From a virus: a stretch of DNA of 43,880 bases. Of the stretch, positions 6,780-15,475 are shown in pieces (position 1 is the first letter of the stretch; every line of letters starts with the position of its first letter). The notes under the pieces were generated by a model, which saw nothing but the letters and a program-made list of their open reading frames with translations, made no database searches and was not told the DNA's origin. Both the position numbers and the translations under genes were made by a program. The DNA lies in IMG/VR virus record IMGVR_UViG_3300036393_000020, positions 1 through 43,880 of that record. One strand, written 5' to 3'.

Positions 6780-8293
6780 TCTGCAACCCTCCAGATGAAC
6801 AAATAGTTTTGCGCCACACTCCCCATTATTGCGCTAGGAGTATCACCGTCTGGATTATACGCCGACGCTCCATTGGTGTATGAGATAGCGGCTCTTACAG
6901 ATATTTGATTGCCCTGGCTCAATCCGTTTTGGTACGACAACCCAAATGCTTGATAGTCGAGGTGGACAGAATAAGTTGATCGCAAATCAGCACGCAACAA
7001 ACCTTCAAGTTCTCCTGCGCTTTGACTATACAAGAAAGCCCGAACTGCCATCTTCGTCGGCTCATAGGCATTGTTTGCCCTTGTTCGGACCCACAAGCAT
7101 ACACCGAAAATGTAATTCCCCGCCGCCGGAACCGTAAAGACTCCATTGCTCATATACGACGCACCGAGTAAGGTCGAATCCCACACAACCGTTACTGTTC
7201 CCGATGACGACCCCGTATTACAGACTGTCTGATTTGCACTCCGACGAGTGCAAACGAGTGGTTTTGCAAATCGCCCAGCAGCTGCTGACGCCGCGATCGC
7301 ATCCTCCACATATTTCGCCGTCGGCACTTCCGTCGGCAAGTCGGCAGTCGGCACCGGGTAAGAGAGCTGCCCACGTTTAACGTTTCCCGTAAAAACCGGG
7401 TTGTTTCTCGGAGCACCATCGGCAATCTTCAGGTACTGCGATAAGTCAATGTTTCCGACGGATGCGATCGCATCTTTCACATCCCCTCGTGCCGCAGCCT
7501 CACTGCTCGAAGCCCAGCTTGTAGGATTCCAACCGACTATCTGAGCACCAGTTCCACCAGCTGCGCCTTTGGCTGCCATCATGAACCAGTTAGCGTCATC
7601 GCCCGTCAGTGGTGGCGTCTGCCCTTGTAGAGATGATGCGTTTTTCCAGAGATAAGAGTTGCCATTGAAAGAAGCAATTTCTCCGAAAACATAGAATTTG
7701 CTAGCGTTGTACGCACCCGTCGGAACGAGCTTAGTCGAAATTCTGTCTTTGTACGTCTGCACCGTCGTGAGGAGTTCGGCGAGGCGATAGAGGGAGATAT
7801 CTAAATAAGGTTGGGCGGCGTTAATGGCTACCAGGTTCGCAAAGTCTACGGGTGTCGCCGAATCTGGAACGATGGCATGAATCGTATCGCCAATCTGCAC
7901 ATTTTGAGTACTCGCTACTCTGTCAAGTCTGCGTGACAATGTGTCATTTACGCTACCAGTATACCATTGGTTATCAAAGCCGCTACCCGATGTCCATTGA
8001 TGATACGGTCCAGTGTACTGTGTTCCGTCCAAAAGAAAGAACGTCACCACCGAGTTTGACTGAAACAAAAACCAACTGTAAGTAATTCCTTCTGTCGTTA
8101 TTCCTGGTGTCCCCGATAAATTTTGTGATTGAGGTAGAGTGATTGAAAACTGCCCTGCAGTAATTGACGCTTCGTATGGCAAACTGACCAACGTTTTTGG
8201 CGTGGTTGATGAATCATAGAAAATATGGTCGGGGACAGCCCGAACCAATCCGGTGATTGATGAATTCAGTTTGCCTGTTACAGTCGTTGCCAC
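6776..8293 (-). CDS. Large phage tail fibre protein with carbohydrate-binding and C1q-like parts
   Basis: A 505-residue protein starting at GTG 8293. The middle contains GAYNASKFYVFGEIASFNG then LWKNASSLQGQTPP, resembling the small carbohydrate-binding modules seen in phage fibres and chitinases. A collagen-like or linker segment GAAGGTGAQIVGW follows, then a shaft segment with NNPVFTGNVK. The C-terminal 150 residues include GVFTVPAAGNYIFGVCLWVRT, a C1q-like pattern shared with the downstream protein. Host-surface binding is the likely role. It is the first long gene of the minus-strand fibre operon. Confidence 0.75.
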   Translation of the reverse strand: MATTVTGKLNSSITGLVRAVPDHIFYDSSTTPKTLVSLPYEASITAGQFSITLPQSQNLSGTPGITTEGITYSWFLFQSNSVVTFFLLDGTQYTGPYHQWTSGSGFDNQWYTGSVNDTLSRRLDRVASTQNVQIGDTIHAIVPDSATPVDFANLVAINAAQPYLDISLYRLAELLTTVQTYKDRISTKLVPTGAYNASKFYVFGEIASFNGNSYLWKNASSLQGQTPPLTGDDANWFMMAAKGAAGGTGAQIVGWNPTSWASSSEAAARGDVKDAIASVGNIDLSQYLKIADGAPRNNPVFTGNVKRGQLSYPVPTADLPTEVPTAKYVEDAIAASAAAGRFAKPLVCTRRSANQTVCNTGSSSGTVTVVWDSTLLGASYMSNGVFTVPAAGNYIFGVCLWVRTRANNAYEPTKMAVRAFLYSQSAGELEGLLRADLRSTYSVHLDYQAFGLSYQNGLSQGNQISVRAAISYTNGASAYNPDGDTPSAIMGSVAQNYLFIWRVAD

Positions 8294-8324
8294 AGCGGAA
8301 ACTTCGTAAACCAGTACAAAAATA

Positions 8325-8585
8325 TTATCTCAAAATGCTTAACCACGTTACGCCAAATATCCCCAACGCCACCCATAGAACGCTGACGACAATCAGTAGC
8401 ACCATCGGTCGCCATCGATATTCCCGCAATTCACGCTGGTAAGTGCTGTAGTGCTTGGAGATTGCATGAATTGCTTTTCGCTTAGCTTGCTCTACCGAGT
8501 CGCACTGTATTTTCAAATCTTTCGACGAGCCAGTACCGATGACGACTTGGATGTCGGGATATTTCGCGGTGAGTTCCACCAACAA
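8325..8585 (-). CDS. Small membrane-anchored hypothetical protein
   Basis: An 86-residue protein with a basic helical region (QAKRKAIHAISKHYSTYQRELREYRWRP) and one C-terminal membrane segment at about residues 60-82 (VLLIVVSVLWVALGIFG). The start is TTG 8585; a TGA lies three codons upstream in frame, so no longer form exists. It is 31 bases upstream of the large fibre gene on the same strand and probably in its operon. Small membrane proteins of phages include holins, but a single C-terminal segment is not enough to say so. Confidence 0.45.
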   Translation of the reverse strand: MLVELTAKYPDIQVVIGTGSSKDLKIQCDSVEQAKRKAIHAISKHYSTYQRELREYRWRPMVLLIVVSVLWVALGIFGVTWLSILR

Positions 8586-8809
8586 TCCATTTCATAAATT
8601 GCACTAACCGTGCTCATACATGTCGGGCTTGACACTCCCACGGCTAAAAGCCAATGGGCTTTCTGCTTTCAGCACTGTAAATGTAAAGCAGCTTGTTGCT
8701 AGATATCGCTCATAGACGAACTTTTTAATCAGGTCGATACAGATAAAATCAAGCAACAAGGTTTGATGGAGAATTAATATATAATGACTGCGCTACTCCA
8801 CACAAAGCG
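8586..8809. other. Intergenic region between divergent genes
   Basis: This 224-base gap separates the minus-strand fibre operon from the plus-strand helicase and must hold promoters for both. Around 8630-8690 the text GACACTCCCACGGCTAAAAG followed by a short AAGCC/GGCTT hairpin resembles the ends of IS200/IS605-type elements, but no transposase is next to it. I see no clear RNA gene. Confidence 0.4.
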
Positions 8810-11047
8810 ATGTCCAGCGCCTACCTCTCAAGCCAGCAACAAGAAAATGCCACTCCCAGACACGAACAAATTACGGGAGTGGTGGAACGTCTTACGTATC
8901 ACTCAGAGGAGTCGGGTTACACAGTGGCACGGCTGCAACGCCCTGGCGCATCAGAATTAACTACAATTGTTGGTAGCTTTGCAGGTGTTCAACCTGGACA
9001 GACATTGCAATTAACAGGCTTTTGGCGCGAACATCCGCAATATGGACTGCAATTTCAAGCAGTCAATTATAAAGAAACCAAACCTGCCACAATCACGGGA
9101 ATTGAGAAGTATTTAGGTAGCGGTCTGATTAAAGGAGTGGGTCCGGTCACGGCGAAACGGATTGTTGCCCATTTTGGGGTGGAAACCCTCAATATTATTG
9201 AAAACCAAATTAACCGCTTGCAGGAAGTTAACGGCATCGCCAAAAAGCGCATTGCCATGATACAAAAAGCTTGGAATGAGCAAAAAGCCATCAAGGAAGT
9301 GATGGTGTTTCTGCAGAGTCACGGTGTTTCTACTACTTATGCAGTCAAAATCTACAAGCAATACGGGGATTTAGCGATAAACAAAGTTAATGAAAATCCC
9401 TACCAGTTAGCAACTGATATCTATGGTATTGGCTTTATGACCGCAGATAAGATTGCGCGTAACTTGGGAATTCCCGCAGATTCCGAGTTTCGCTACCGTG
9501 CGGGAATGACTCATGTGTTAAGTGAAGCCGCCGAGGATGGACATTGCTATTTGCCGCAACCAGAGTTAATAGAATGTGTTGCAAGTCTCCTCAAAACTGA
9601 ATCGCACCAGCCACAACTGAATTTCATTGCCCAAATCATCCAAAAAATGACACTCGCCGATGAGCTTGTGCGCGAATGTGGTGCAGATAAAATCTTATGC
9701 TGTTACAAACCTACCTTCTTTTACACGGAACAAAACTTAGCTCAATTGGTATGCGATCGCCTGACTTTCCCGATTAATCCTGATATCCCCCGTGTCCGTA
9801 CTTGGTTAGAGCGCTTTAGCGTCAGCCGCAAAGTCTCACTATCAACCGAACAACAACAAGCGGTTGAAACAGCAGCTTACTCCAAAGTCATGGTGATTAC
9901 AGGTGGTCCTGGGGTTGGGAAAACCTTTTGCACCCGTACTATTGTTGAATTGTGGAAGGCAATGGGTAAATCTATTGCCCTAGCTGCACCAACTGGACGC
10001 GCTGCCCAAAGATTAGGCGAAATGACTGGCTTGGAAGCTAAAACTATCCACCGACTTTTGGAATTTGACCCGAAGACGAGGAGTTTTAAACGCGACAAAA
10101 ACAACCCCCTGCCTTCTACAGCAATCATTGTGGACGAAGCCAGTATGCTCGATTTATTTCTCGCGTACTCGTTAGTTCAAGCTGTGGGAGAAAATGCCCA
10201 ACTATTGTTAGTTGGCGATATCGACCAATTACCATCAGTGGGTGCGGGTAACGTGCTTGCCGATTTGATTAATTCGGGTAAAGTGCCTGTGGTGCGACTC
10301 ACCCAAGTATTTCGCCAAGCTGCGACGAGTTCGATTATCACTGCTGCTCACCAAATTAATCGCGGACAATATCCGAATATCGAATCAATTTCAGATACTC
10401 CTCAATCTGATTGCCTCTGGCATGGTGGAGGATTTCAACCCGAACATGGGGTACAGGCAATTAGCGAATTGATTGCTGATTTGATTCCTAAACTTGGTTT
10501 TCATCCAGCCACCGATGTACAAGTGCTTTGCCCAATGGCGAGGGGATTGGTTGGTACGCGCAATCTCAATAATGTACTGCAACAACTCATTAATCCTCCC
10601 AGCCCCCAAAAAATTGAAATTACCAGAGGTGGAACAATCTTTAGAGTGGGTGACAGAGTCATTCAACTAACCAACGATTATCAACGGGAAGTTTTCAACG
10701 GTGATGTAGGTTTTATTACCACAATCGATACTGAAGAACAAGAGATCGTTGTACAGTACCAAGAGCGCGATATTACTTACGATTATGCAGATCTCAATGA
10801 AGTTGCTTTAGCTTGGAGTGTTAGTATACATAAGTCGCAAGGGTCAGAATACCCAGTAGTGATTTTGCCTTTGTATACTCAGCACTATATGATGCTGACT
10901 CGAAATTTACTTTATACTGGGTTGACTCGTGCTAAGAAGCTAGCGATTATCATTGGTTCCAAAAAAGCAATACAGATGTGTGTGCGTTCCACTAAGTCGC
11001 AGGAACGCTACACCCACTTGCAGCAAAGGTTGGTTCAAGCAGCGTGA
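8810..11047 (+). CDS. recD2: RecD2-type ATP-dependent DNA helicase (SF1B)
   Basis: A 745-residue helicase, the usual length of RecD2 (YrrC) proteins, which unwind DNA 5' to 3' and work without RecBC. The N-terminal OB-like and tandem helix-hairpin-helix part is present (VERLTYHSEESGYTVARL, LGSGLIKGVGPVTAKRIV). Walker A is ITGGPGVGKT near residue 365, Walker B is IIVDEASML, and motif III is LLVGDIDQLPSVGAGN. The C-terminal half has SIHKSQGSEYP and YTGLTRAK, the last helicase motifs. ATG 8810 is the only ATG that gives the full N-terminus; an ATG at 8784 is out of frame. Phage or plasmid DNA recombination and repair are plausible roles. The gene is followed by an IS-rich gap. Confidence 0.93.
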   Translation: MSSAYLSSQQQENATPRHEQITGVVERLTYHSEESGYTVARLQRPGASELTTIVGSFAGVQPGQTLQLTGFWREHPQYGLQFQAVNYKETKPATITGIEKYLGSGLIKGVGPVTAKRIVAHFGVETLNIIENQINRLQEVNGIAKKRIAMIQKAWNEQKAIKEVMVFLQSHGVSTTYAVKIYKQYGDLAINKVNENPYQLATDIYGIGFMTADKIARNLGIPADSEFRYRAGMTHVLSEAAEDGHCYLPQPELIECVASLLKTESHQPQLNFIAQIIQKMTLADELVRECGADKILCCYKPTFFYTEQNLAQLVCDRLTFPINPDIPRVRTWLERFSVSRKVSLSTEQQQAVETAAYSKVMVITGGPGVGKTFCTRTIVELWKAMGKSIALAAPTGRAAQRLGEMTGLEAKTIHRLLEFDPKTRSFKRDKNNPLPSTAIIVDEASMLDLFLAYSLVQAVGENAQLLLVGDIDQLPSVGAGNVLADLINSGKVPVVRLTQVFRQAATSSIITAAHQINRGQYPNIESISDTPQSDCLWHGGGFQPEHGVQAISELIADLIPKLGFHPATDVQVLCPMARGLVGTRNLNNVLQQLINPPSPQKIEITRGGTIFRVGDRVIQLTNDYQREVFNGDVGFITTIDTEEQEIVVQYQERDITYDYADLNEVALAWSVSIHKSQGSEYPVVILPLYTQHYMMLTRNLLYTGLTRAKKLAIIIGSKKAIQMCVRSTKSQERYTHLQQRLVQAA

Positions 11048-11104
11048 ATTCTATTTAAACCTTCTCAAGGTGATGGAGTCGGATTTTAACCAAATCGCGG
11101 AAGT

Positions 11105-11153
11105 CCCCACCCGGACTTCGTCCCGCTTCGCTAACAACGTCAGTAGGGTGGGG
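11105..11153. repeat. CCCCACCC/GGGTGGGG imperfect hairpin repeat
   Basis: CCCCACCC (11105-11112) pairs with GGGTGGGG (11146-11153). The loop holds the interspersed cyanobacterial repeat text CGTCCCGCTTCGCTAAC. It lies 57 bases after recD2. No T run follows, so it is more likely a dispersed repeat or IS end than a terminator. Confidence 0.5.
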
Positions 11154-11426
11154 CATTCGTGATAGGTTAAGATAACATTGCTTTTGTCAATTAGAAATTA
11201 TCCTGAAAAGGAAGTCACAAATAAGGTATCCAACTAAGCTTTGTACTGATGTTTCAGCACAAAGATGAATAATGAGTACAAAGATTAGGCGATCGCTAAC
11301 CCAAAAACGATGTTTTCTATCACGGTTTTTTACATAATTTTCCTTCTATATGTATATTGACAAATCCATCATGACCTTAACCTGTCACCAATGAGGGTGG
11401 GGATGGACAGCGGGAGATGACGATTG

Positions 11427-11469
11427 CATCTTCTTCCTTAGCAGCCTACGGCTACTAAGGAAGAAGATG
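11427..11469. repeat. Long hairpin beside an IS200 remnant
   Basis: CATCTTCTTCCTTAG (11427-11441) is the exact complement of 11455-11469, and the inner bases (CAGCC with GGCTA) extend the stem with one mismatch. IS200/IS605 elements carry subterminal hairpins recognised by TnpA. This one lies 18 bases beyond the stop of a TnpA fragment, so I read it as that element's end, although a terminator function is also possible. Confidence 0.65.
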
Positions 11470-11486
11470 TATGAGGAATCTCCAGT

Positions 11487-11597
11487 TCATTCGTTAGGCA
11501 TTTCTTGAGATTGAATATATTGTTTGATTCTTTCAATTGGTGCACCGCCAGTTGAGGCAACATAATAAGAACCAGACCATAAGACAATACGGTTCAG
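11487..11597 (-). pseudogene. tnpA: IS200/IS605 TnpA C-terminal remnant
   Basis: The minus strand encodes LNRIVLWSGSYYVASTGGAP and then IERIKQYIQSQ, ending at TGA (11489-11487). This matches the end of HUH transposases of the IS200 type, where 'LWS.SYY..S.GG' precedes the last helix carrying the catalytic Tyr region. Only about 36 codons remain. A stop precedes them, and the HUH motif and the rest of the protein are gone, so it is a dead fragment. Confidence 0.7.
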
Positions 11598-11642
11598 TTA
11601 AGGCTCAAAGTCAGGTAAAGTAAGGATTATTCCGAAATATGG

Positions 11643-11864
11643 AAATTCAGTAGACCGAAAACTTTTGTCAGTCAACGCAAGAATGAGGGTTTGGGGCGAT
11701 GTTTTGGGCACAGGGTCGAGCGATCGCTTACCTTAGCAGGAGAACTCATCTACAACCCTATTGCTCAAAACGCAGATGATACGGGCATTCTGGCGGATTG
11801 TATACAATCCGCCAGAATGCCCCAATGGTAAGCCTTCTAGAAATCTTTTCGGTCTACTGAAATT
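11643..11864. repeat. 222-bp segment bounded by 19-base near-perfect inverted repeats
   Basis: AAATTCAGTAGACCGAAAA (11643-11661) and TTTTCGGTCTACTGAAATT (11846-11864) are reverse complements with one mismatch. The segment contains the 40-bp palindrome at 11783-11822 and no convincing gene. It could be a MITE related to the adjacent IS4-type element, or two facing IS ends left by nested insertion. Confidence 0.7.
11783..11822. repeat. 40-bp perfect palindrome
   Basis: GGGCATTCTGGCGGATTGTA is followed directly by its exact reverse complement, with no loop. It is centred between 11802 and 11803, inside the inverted-repeat segment just upstream of the IS4-type transposase. It can form a cruciform or a very strong RNA hairpin. 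Confidence 0.9.
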
Positions 11865-11871
11865 AACTATA

Positions 11872-12660
11872 GTGCATCTCAAGAATTTTTCACTGTTGTC
11901 TCCAAGTATACACAGTAGCGATTTACTGAAGGTGATTGAGACAGCGATACCTGCGACGGCAATTGAGGAGGCGATCGCCACTACACAGGTTGATGAGGAA
12001 CGAAAGCGGTCGTTACCAGCGCAATTGGTTGTAAGTCTTGTAATAGCTATGAGTTTATGGTCGAGAGATTCGATGCGCGATGTGCTGAAAAATCTCATAG
12101 ATGGTCTATCGGAGACATGGGTTAAGGTTGGTAAATATTGGCGAGTGCCGTGTAAATCAGCCATCACACAAGCCAGGCAGCGATTGGGAGCAAGAGTGAT
12201 GAGCCAATTGTTTCATCAGTTGGTACGACCAATGGCAACTGATGAAACATTGGGGGCATTTCTAAATGGACTACGAATTGTAGTCATTGATGGTACCTGT
12301 TTTGATGTTCCAGACAGCGATGAAAATGCAAGAGTTTTTGGTCGTCCTAGTAGTCGTCCTAAGACACAAGCAGCATTTCCAAAAGTACGATAGGTAATTT
12401 TGGTTGAGGCTGGGACACACTTAATCTTCGATGCATTGATGTGTCCATATCGTATCGGAGAACGAGTACGGGCACTAAGATTATTACGCTCGGTAACATC
12501 AGGGATGCTGTTGATGTGGGACAGAGGCTTACATTCCTATGCAATGGTCAACGCCACTGTTACTAAAGCGTGCGATTATTTGGGAAGGATACCCGCTAAC
12601 GTTAAATTCCTTACAGAAAAACCGTTGGCAGACGGCTCATATTTATCGTGGATCTACCCA
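11872..12660 (+). pseudogene. IS4-family transposase, nonsense-mutated and truncated
   Basis: The frame from GTG 11872 encodes the N-terminal part of an IS4-family DDE transposase (ERKRSLPAQLVVSLVIAMSL, then SRDSMRDVLKNLIDGLSE and RLGARVMSQLFHQL, and the first catalytic segment VVIDGTCFDVPD). At 12391-12393 a TAG interrupts it, and the same frame continues with LVEAGTHLIFDALMCPY, the second conserved segment MLLMWDRGLHSYAM, and LSWIYPS. Family resemblance is lost after about 12660, before the third acidic residue, and the frame then runs into the antisense of the peptidase gene. It therefore has both a point nonsense mutation and a 3' truncation and is not functional. Confidence 0.85.
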
Positions 12661-12722
12661 TCGCTTAAGCTACGAAAAAAGCGATTTTTTATCAGTCTAC
12701 CCGGTCACGGTTCTGGACGATT

Positions 12723-15047
12723 TTATTTCTTAGATGTCCCGAAAGTGAATGATTTGCTGACTAGAGTCGAATCACTAACCCCAAATGGCATTGGCATCAT
12801 GTCCTTTGGTCTTGTCTTAAAAAATATGCCTGGTATTCCAGGAAGTCCATCTGATTGATCCACAGTTCTAATCTTTAAAGGTTGCGATGGCTTTACTTCC
12901 AAAGTAAGCTCTATACCTTCTTTGGGAAAGGCAAAATAATTTAATACCCACAGCTTTCCTGGTTCAATGTGGGCGGGTATATCGTTTTTGTCAATTCGCT
13001 TCCCATTGACCACAGCCGCTAGAACTTCTGTATTTGAGTCTACGTATATACTCATAATACGCGCTTGCCGAGGTGATGTAATTTGGACGCGCACGATTCT
13101 AACACCATGACGCACTTGGTCACTGAGTGGCTCTATATTTGGTGCAGCCAGTGTTGCCACGGGAGCCTGACTGTTGAGAAATTTCTTCGGCACCAGAGGT
13201 AAATATTCAGCTAAGATACCTTTTTCTGTATTCGCAGACAGGAACTGTGATGTCCACTCGTCAGGCTTTTCATCGATACTGGCCCAGATTGCCTTGCCAG
13301 TGTCGGCATTTAAACCATAAAAAATACTGTTCGGCTTGGGATGGTTTGCGTCAAAACCTGATGTCAAGCTAGCGAGCACAATAAAACTTAAACTTACCAG
13401 TATCGAAGCAGTGGGCAACAACCATTTGTTTTTGTTTGGAATCGACATCAGGCAAAGGTGGGGAATTAGCAATCCAAGTAGTAGCACCACCAGAACCATT
13501 ACCACTCCAGACAACTTTAGGGAAAGTGCGACGAATACCAAGTAAATTGTGGGAGCAAGCAGGATGATGCCTGGAATAGCGCAAGCAGTTAGCACTACCA
13601 AGTGTTTCACCCGGCCAGAATCCCGATCTCTGGAAGCGAATATAAACCCCAATCCTACAAGACTAAACAGTAGCGGCCATGTAAATAGATAACTGGCACC
13701 CGGCAAATACACGCTAGTCAGCACCATTAATATGAACCACCAAAGCAATGCGCCAACTGTTAAGTTTTGTACACTTATCTTTTTGCGGAACCAAACATAA
13801 AGACCTGAGGTAATGGCAATGGTGAGGGCTACAAAGCTTATCATGTAAAATTGGCTGTTATAAGTATCGCCCTGAGGAAACGCTCTATACCCGGTGTGCA
13901 AGGTGCATATCATCCACCACGTAAGTGTCACAATTAGCGAAGCACTGACAATACTTAATAAGAAAGCAAGGAAGCCTAAAACAATACCAGAGAACGTCAA
14001 CTGTTTTCTTCTAAAACCGAGTACCACCACCCCAACAAATAATAAAACTACAAAAACTGTCAAAGGTGCGATCCATACATTGGGGTAGTGAAAAAGAGCT
14101 AAGCCTAAGATGTCAAAGTAGACTGCATCACTTTCTTTCGTATCTTTTAAATCTAAGTTGCCAAAATGACGTGTCAAAGCCAAGGCATAGTCGCCGTGGT
14201 GCTGGAGGCTGCGCTCATCAATATTTTCCAGATTATCAGAAAAAGTGTGATAATGAATGAGACCATTCAAATAAGCAAAATTAAATCCGGAAAGTCCCGC
14301 CTGTTTGAACATCGTTAAATCGGTATCATTGGGCAAAAGCTTATAAATGCTATAAGTGAGTGAATTGGCAACTGGATGGGTGGCGGCTTTAGCAAACTCC
14401 TTTATCAGCCATCCATTATCACTGCTGGTTTCAAACATTACTGAAGCCCCGCTATTTCCACGGGCTTCAAAATTCAGCACAAGTCCAACATCTTTAGCCC
14501 AAGGATGTTCATCCACAAAAGCTTTTGCTCCTAAAAGCCCTGGTTCTTCACCATCAGTGATGAGAAAAATAACATCATTTCTTAACGGTGAATCGGCTCT
14601 TAAAGCTCTAATAGTTTCTAGCATTCCCACGACTGCCGCACCATCATCACTGGCACCAGGACCGTTTGGCACTGAGTCGTAGTGAGCAGCAACTAAAATA
14701 GCCTTAGTGTTATTTGTTCCTTGTAGTCTGGCAACAATATTATGTACGGTTCCGGCTACAAATGGAGTACCCCATCTAGGGTTAACAACCGTTGTTTTCT
14801 GAACTTCTGGGCTAAGTCCCTGAGCGGTCAGTTCTTTTAAGATGTAATCCCGCACTTTTGCGTGTTCAGGTGAACCTATTGGGTGAGGTTTTTGGGCGAT
14901 CGCCTCAAGATGATTCATCGCACGACCAGAAGAAAACTCCATAAGAGGTGCGCTTATGGGTGCTGCGGCGGGAGGGTTTAGCTGGTAAATCCCGATGAAT
15001 GCAAAAAATAGGATGAACAAAAAGGTAACTATTTTTATCTTTTTCAT
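12723..15047 (-). CDS. M28-family metallopeptidase with C-terminal membrane domain
   Basis: A 774-residue protein. An N-terminal membrane anchor or signal (residues about 5-22) precedes an M28 zinc aminopeptidase domain. Zinc and catalytic residues are visible: H122 (AAHYDSV), D134 (GASDDG), E167/E168 (DGEEPG), E194 (NFEARGNSG) and H267 (HYHTFSDN). From about residue 310 there are eight or so membrane segments and then a soluble C-terminal domain, the layout of the large membrane M28 peptidases (ER metallopeptidase 1-like). It is the last gene in the same direction as the NRPS operon, 145 bases after mbtH. It might mature or degrade a peptide, but housekeeping peptide turnover is equally possible. 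Confidence 0.9.
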   Translation of the reverse strand: MKKIKIVTFLFILFFAFIGIYQLNPPAAAPISAPLMEFSSGRAMNHLEAIAQKPHPIGSPEHAKVRDYILKELTAQGLSPEVQKTTVVNPRWGTPFVAGTVHNIVARLQGTNNTKAILVAAHYDSVPNGPGASDDGAAVVGMLETIRALRADSPLRNDVIFLITDGEEPGLLGAKAFVDEHPWAKDVGLVLNFEARGNSGASVMFETSSDNGWLIKEFAKAATHPVANSLTYSIYKLLPNDTDLTMFKQAGLSGFNFAYLNGLIHYHTFSDNLENIDERSLQHHGDYALALTRHFGNLDLKDTKESDAVYFDILGLALFHYPNVWIAPLTVFVVLLFVGVVVLGFRRKQLTFSGIVLGFLAFLLSIVSASLIVTLTWWMICTLHTGYRAFPQGDTYNSQFYMISFVALTIAITSGLYVWFRKKISVQNLTVGALLWWFILMVLTSVYLPGASYLFTWPLLFSLVGLGFIFASRDRDSGRVKHLVVLTACAIPGIILLAPTIYLVFVALSLKLSGVVMVLVVLLLGLLIPHLCLMSIPNKNKWLLPTASILVSLSFIVLASLTSGFDANHPKPNSIFYGLNADTGKAIWASIDEKPDEWTSQFLSANTEKGILAEYLPLVPKKFLNSQAPVATLAAPNIEPLSDQVRHGVRIVRVQITSPRQARIMSIYVDSNTEVLAAVVNGKRIDKNDIPAHIEPGKLWVLNYFAFPKEGIELTLEVKPSQPLKIRTVDQSDGLPGIPGIFFKTRPKDMMPMPFGVSDSTLVSKSFTFGTSKK

Positions 15048-15140
15048 GCTCAGCTACCCTGGTTTTGATATAATATTTTAGCCAAAAGTAGGGTGGTTTG
15101 ATTTTGTTAGTTTTGATTAACACAATAGCAGGACGTTGCT

Positions 15141-15175
15141 CCCTCTGCGTTGCTAGCCTTAAGCAGCGCAGAGTG
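15141..15175. repeat. Hairpin between mbtH and the peptidase gene
   Basis: CCCTCTGCGTTGCT (15141-15154) pairs with AGCAGCGCAGAGTG (15162-15175), with two imperfect positions and a short loop. No T run follows on the minus strand. It may be a dispersed repeat or attenuate transcription into the peptidase gene. Confidence 0.45.
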
Positions 15176-15192
15176 GAACGATGCTAGGTGTT

Positions 15193-15408
15193 TTACGCTG
15201 ACTCCTCCATCTTCTTCCTGAGGCTGAGCGGTTTCATGTCAGTCCACACTTCCTTTATGTAGGCTAGGCATTCTGTCTTGGACCCTGTTTTACCTGCATC
15301 GCTCCAGCCGAGCGCGTTTTCTCGGTCAGTGGGCCAAATGGAATACTGCTCTTCGTGATTCACTACAACTTTGTAAATTGTGGTGTCTTCTTTGTCATAT
15401 GTATTCAT
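15193..15408 (-). CDS. mbtH: MbtH-like NRPS chaperone
   Basis: A 71-residue protein with the full MbtH pattern: N17-H-E-E-Q-Y-S-I-W25-P, W35, CLAYIKEVW55TDMKPLSLR. The three tryptophans that clamp the adenylation domain are present. MbtH proteins bind A domains and allow their folding and activity. The gene has a strong AAGGAGA site upstream of its ATG. It lies 67 bases after the exporter, in the same orientation as the NRPS genes, and probably serves one or more of the four A domains of this cluster. Confidence 0.95.
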   Translation of the reverse strand: MNTYDKEDTTIYKVVVNHEEQYSIWPTDRENALGWSDAGKTGSKTECLAYIKEVWTDMKPLSLRKKMEESA

Positions 15409-15475
15409 TTTTGTCTCCTTTTAATTGATTTGACTGTTTGTGTTAAGTAATTAATCAACTCAGCACCTTGCAATT

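Noticed and set aside
8630-8690. IS200/IS605 end upstream of recD2
   Set aside because: The text resembles such ends, but the hairpin stem is only five bases and no transposase remnant lies beside it.
12655-12722. Terminator after the peptidase gene (AAAAAAGCGATTTTTT)
   Set aside because: The stem is only A-T pairs around a four-base loop, with no GC stem, so it is too weak to call.
12400-12858. Separate gene downstream of the transposase stop
   Set aside because: It is the continuation of the same transposase frame after a TAG, and its last 45 codons are antisense to the peptidase gene.
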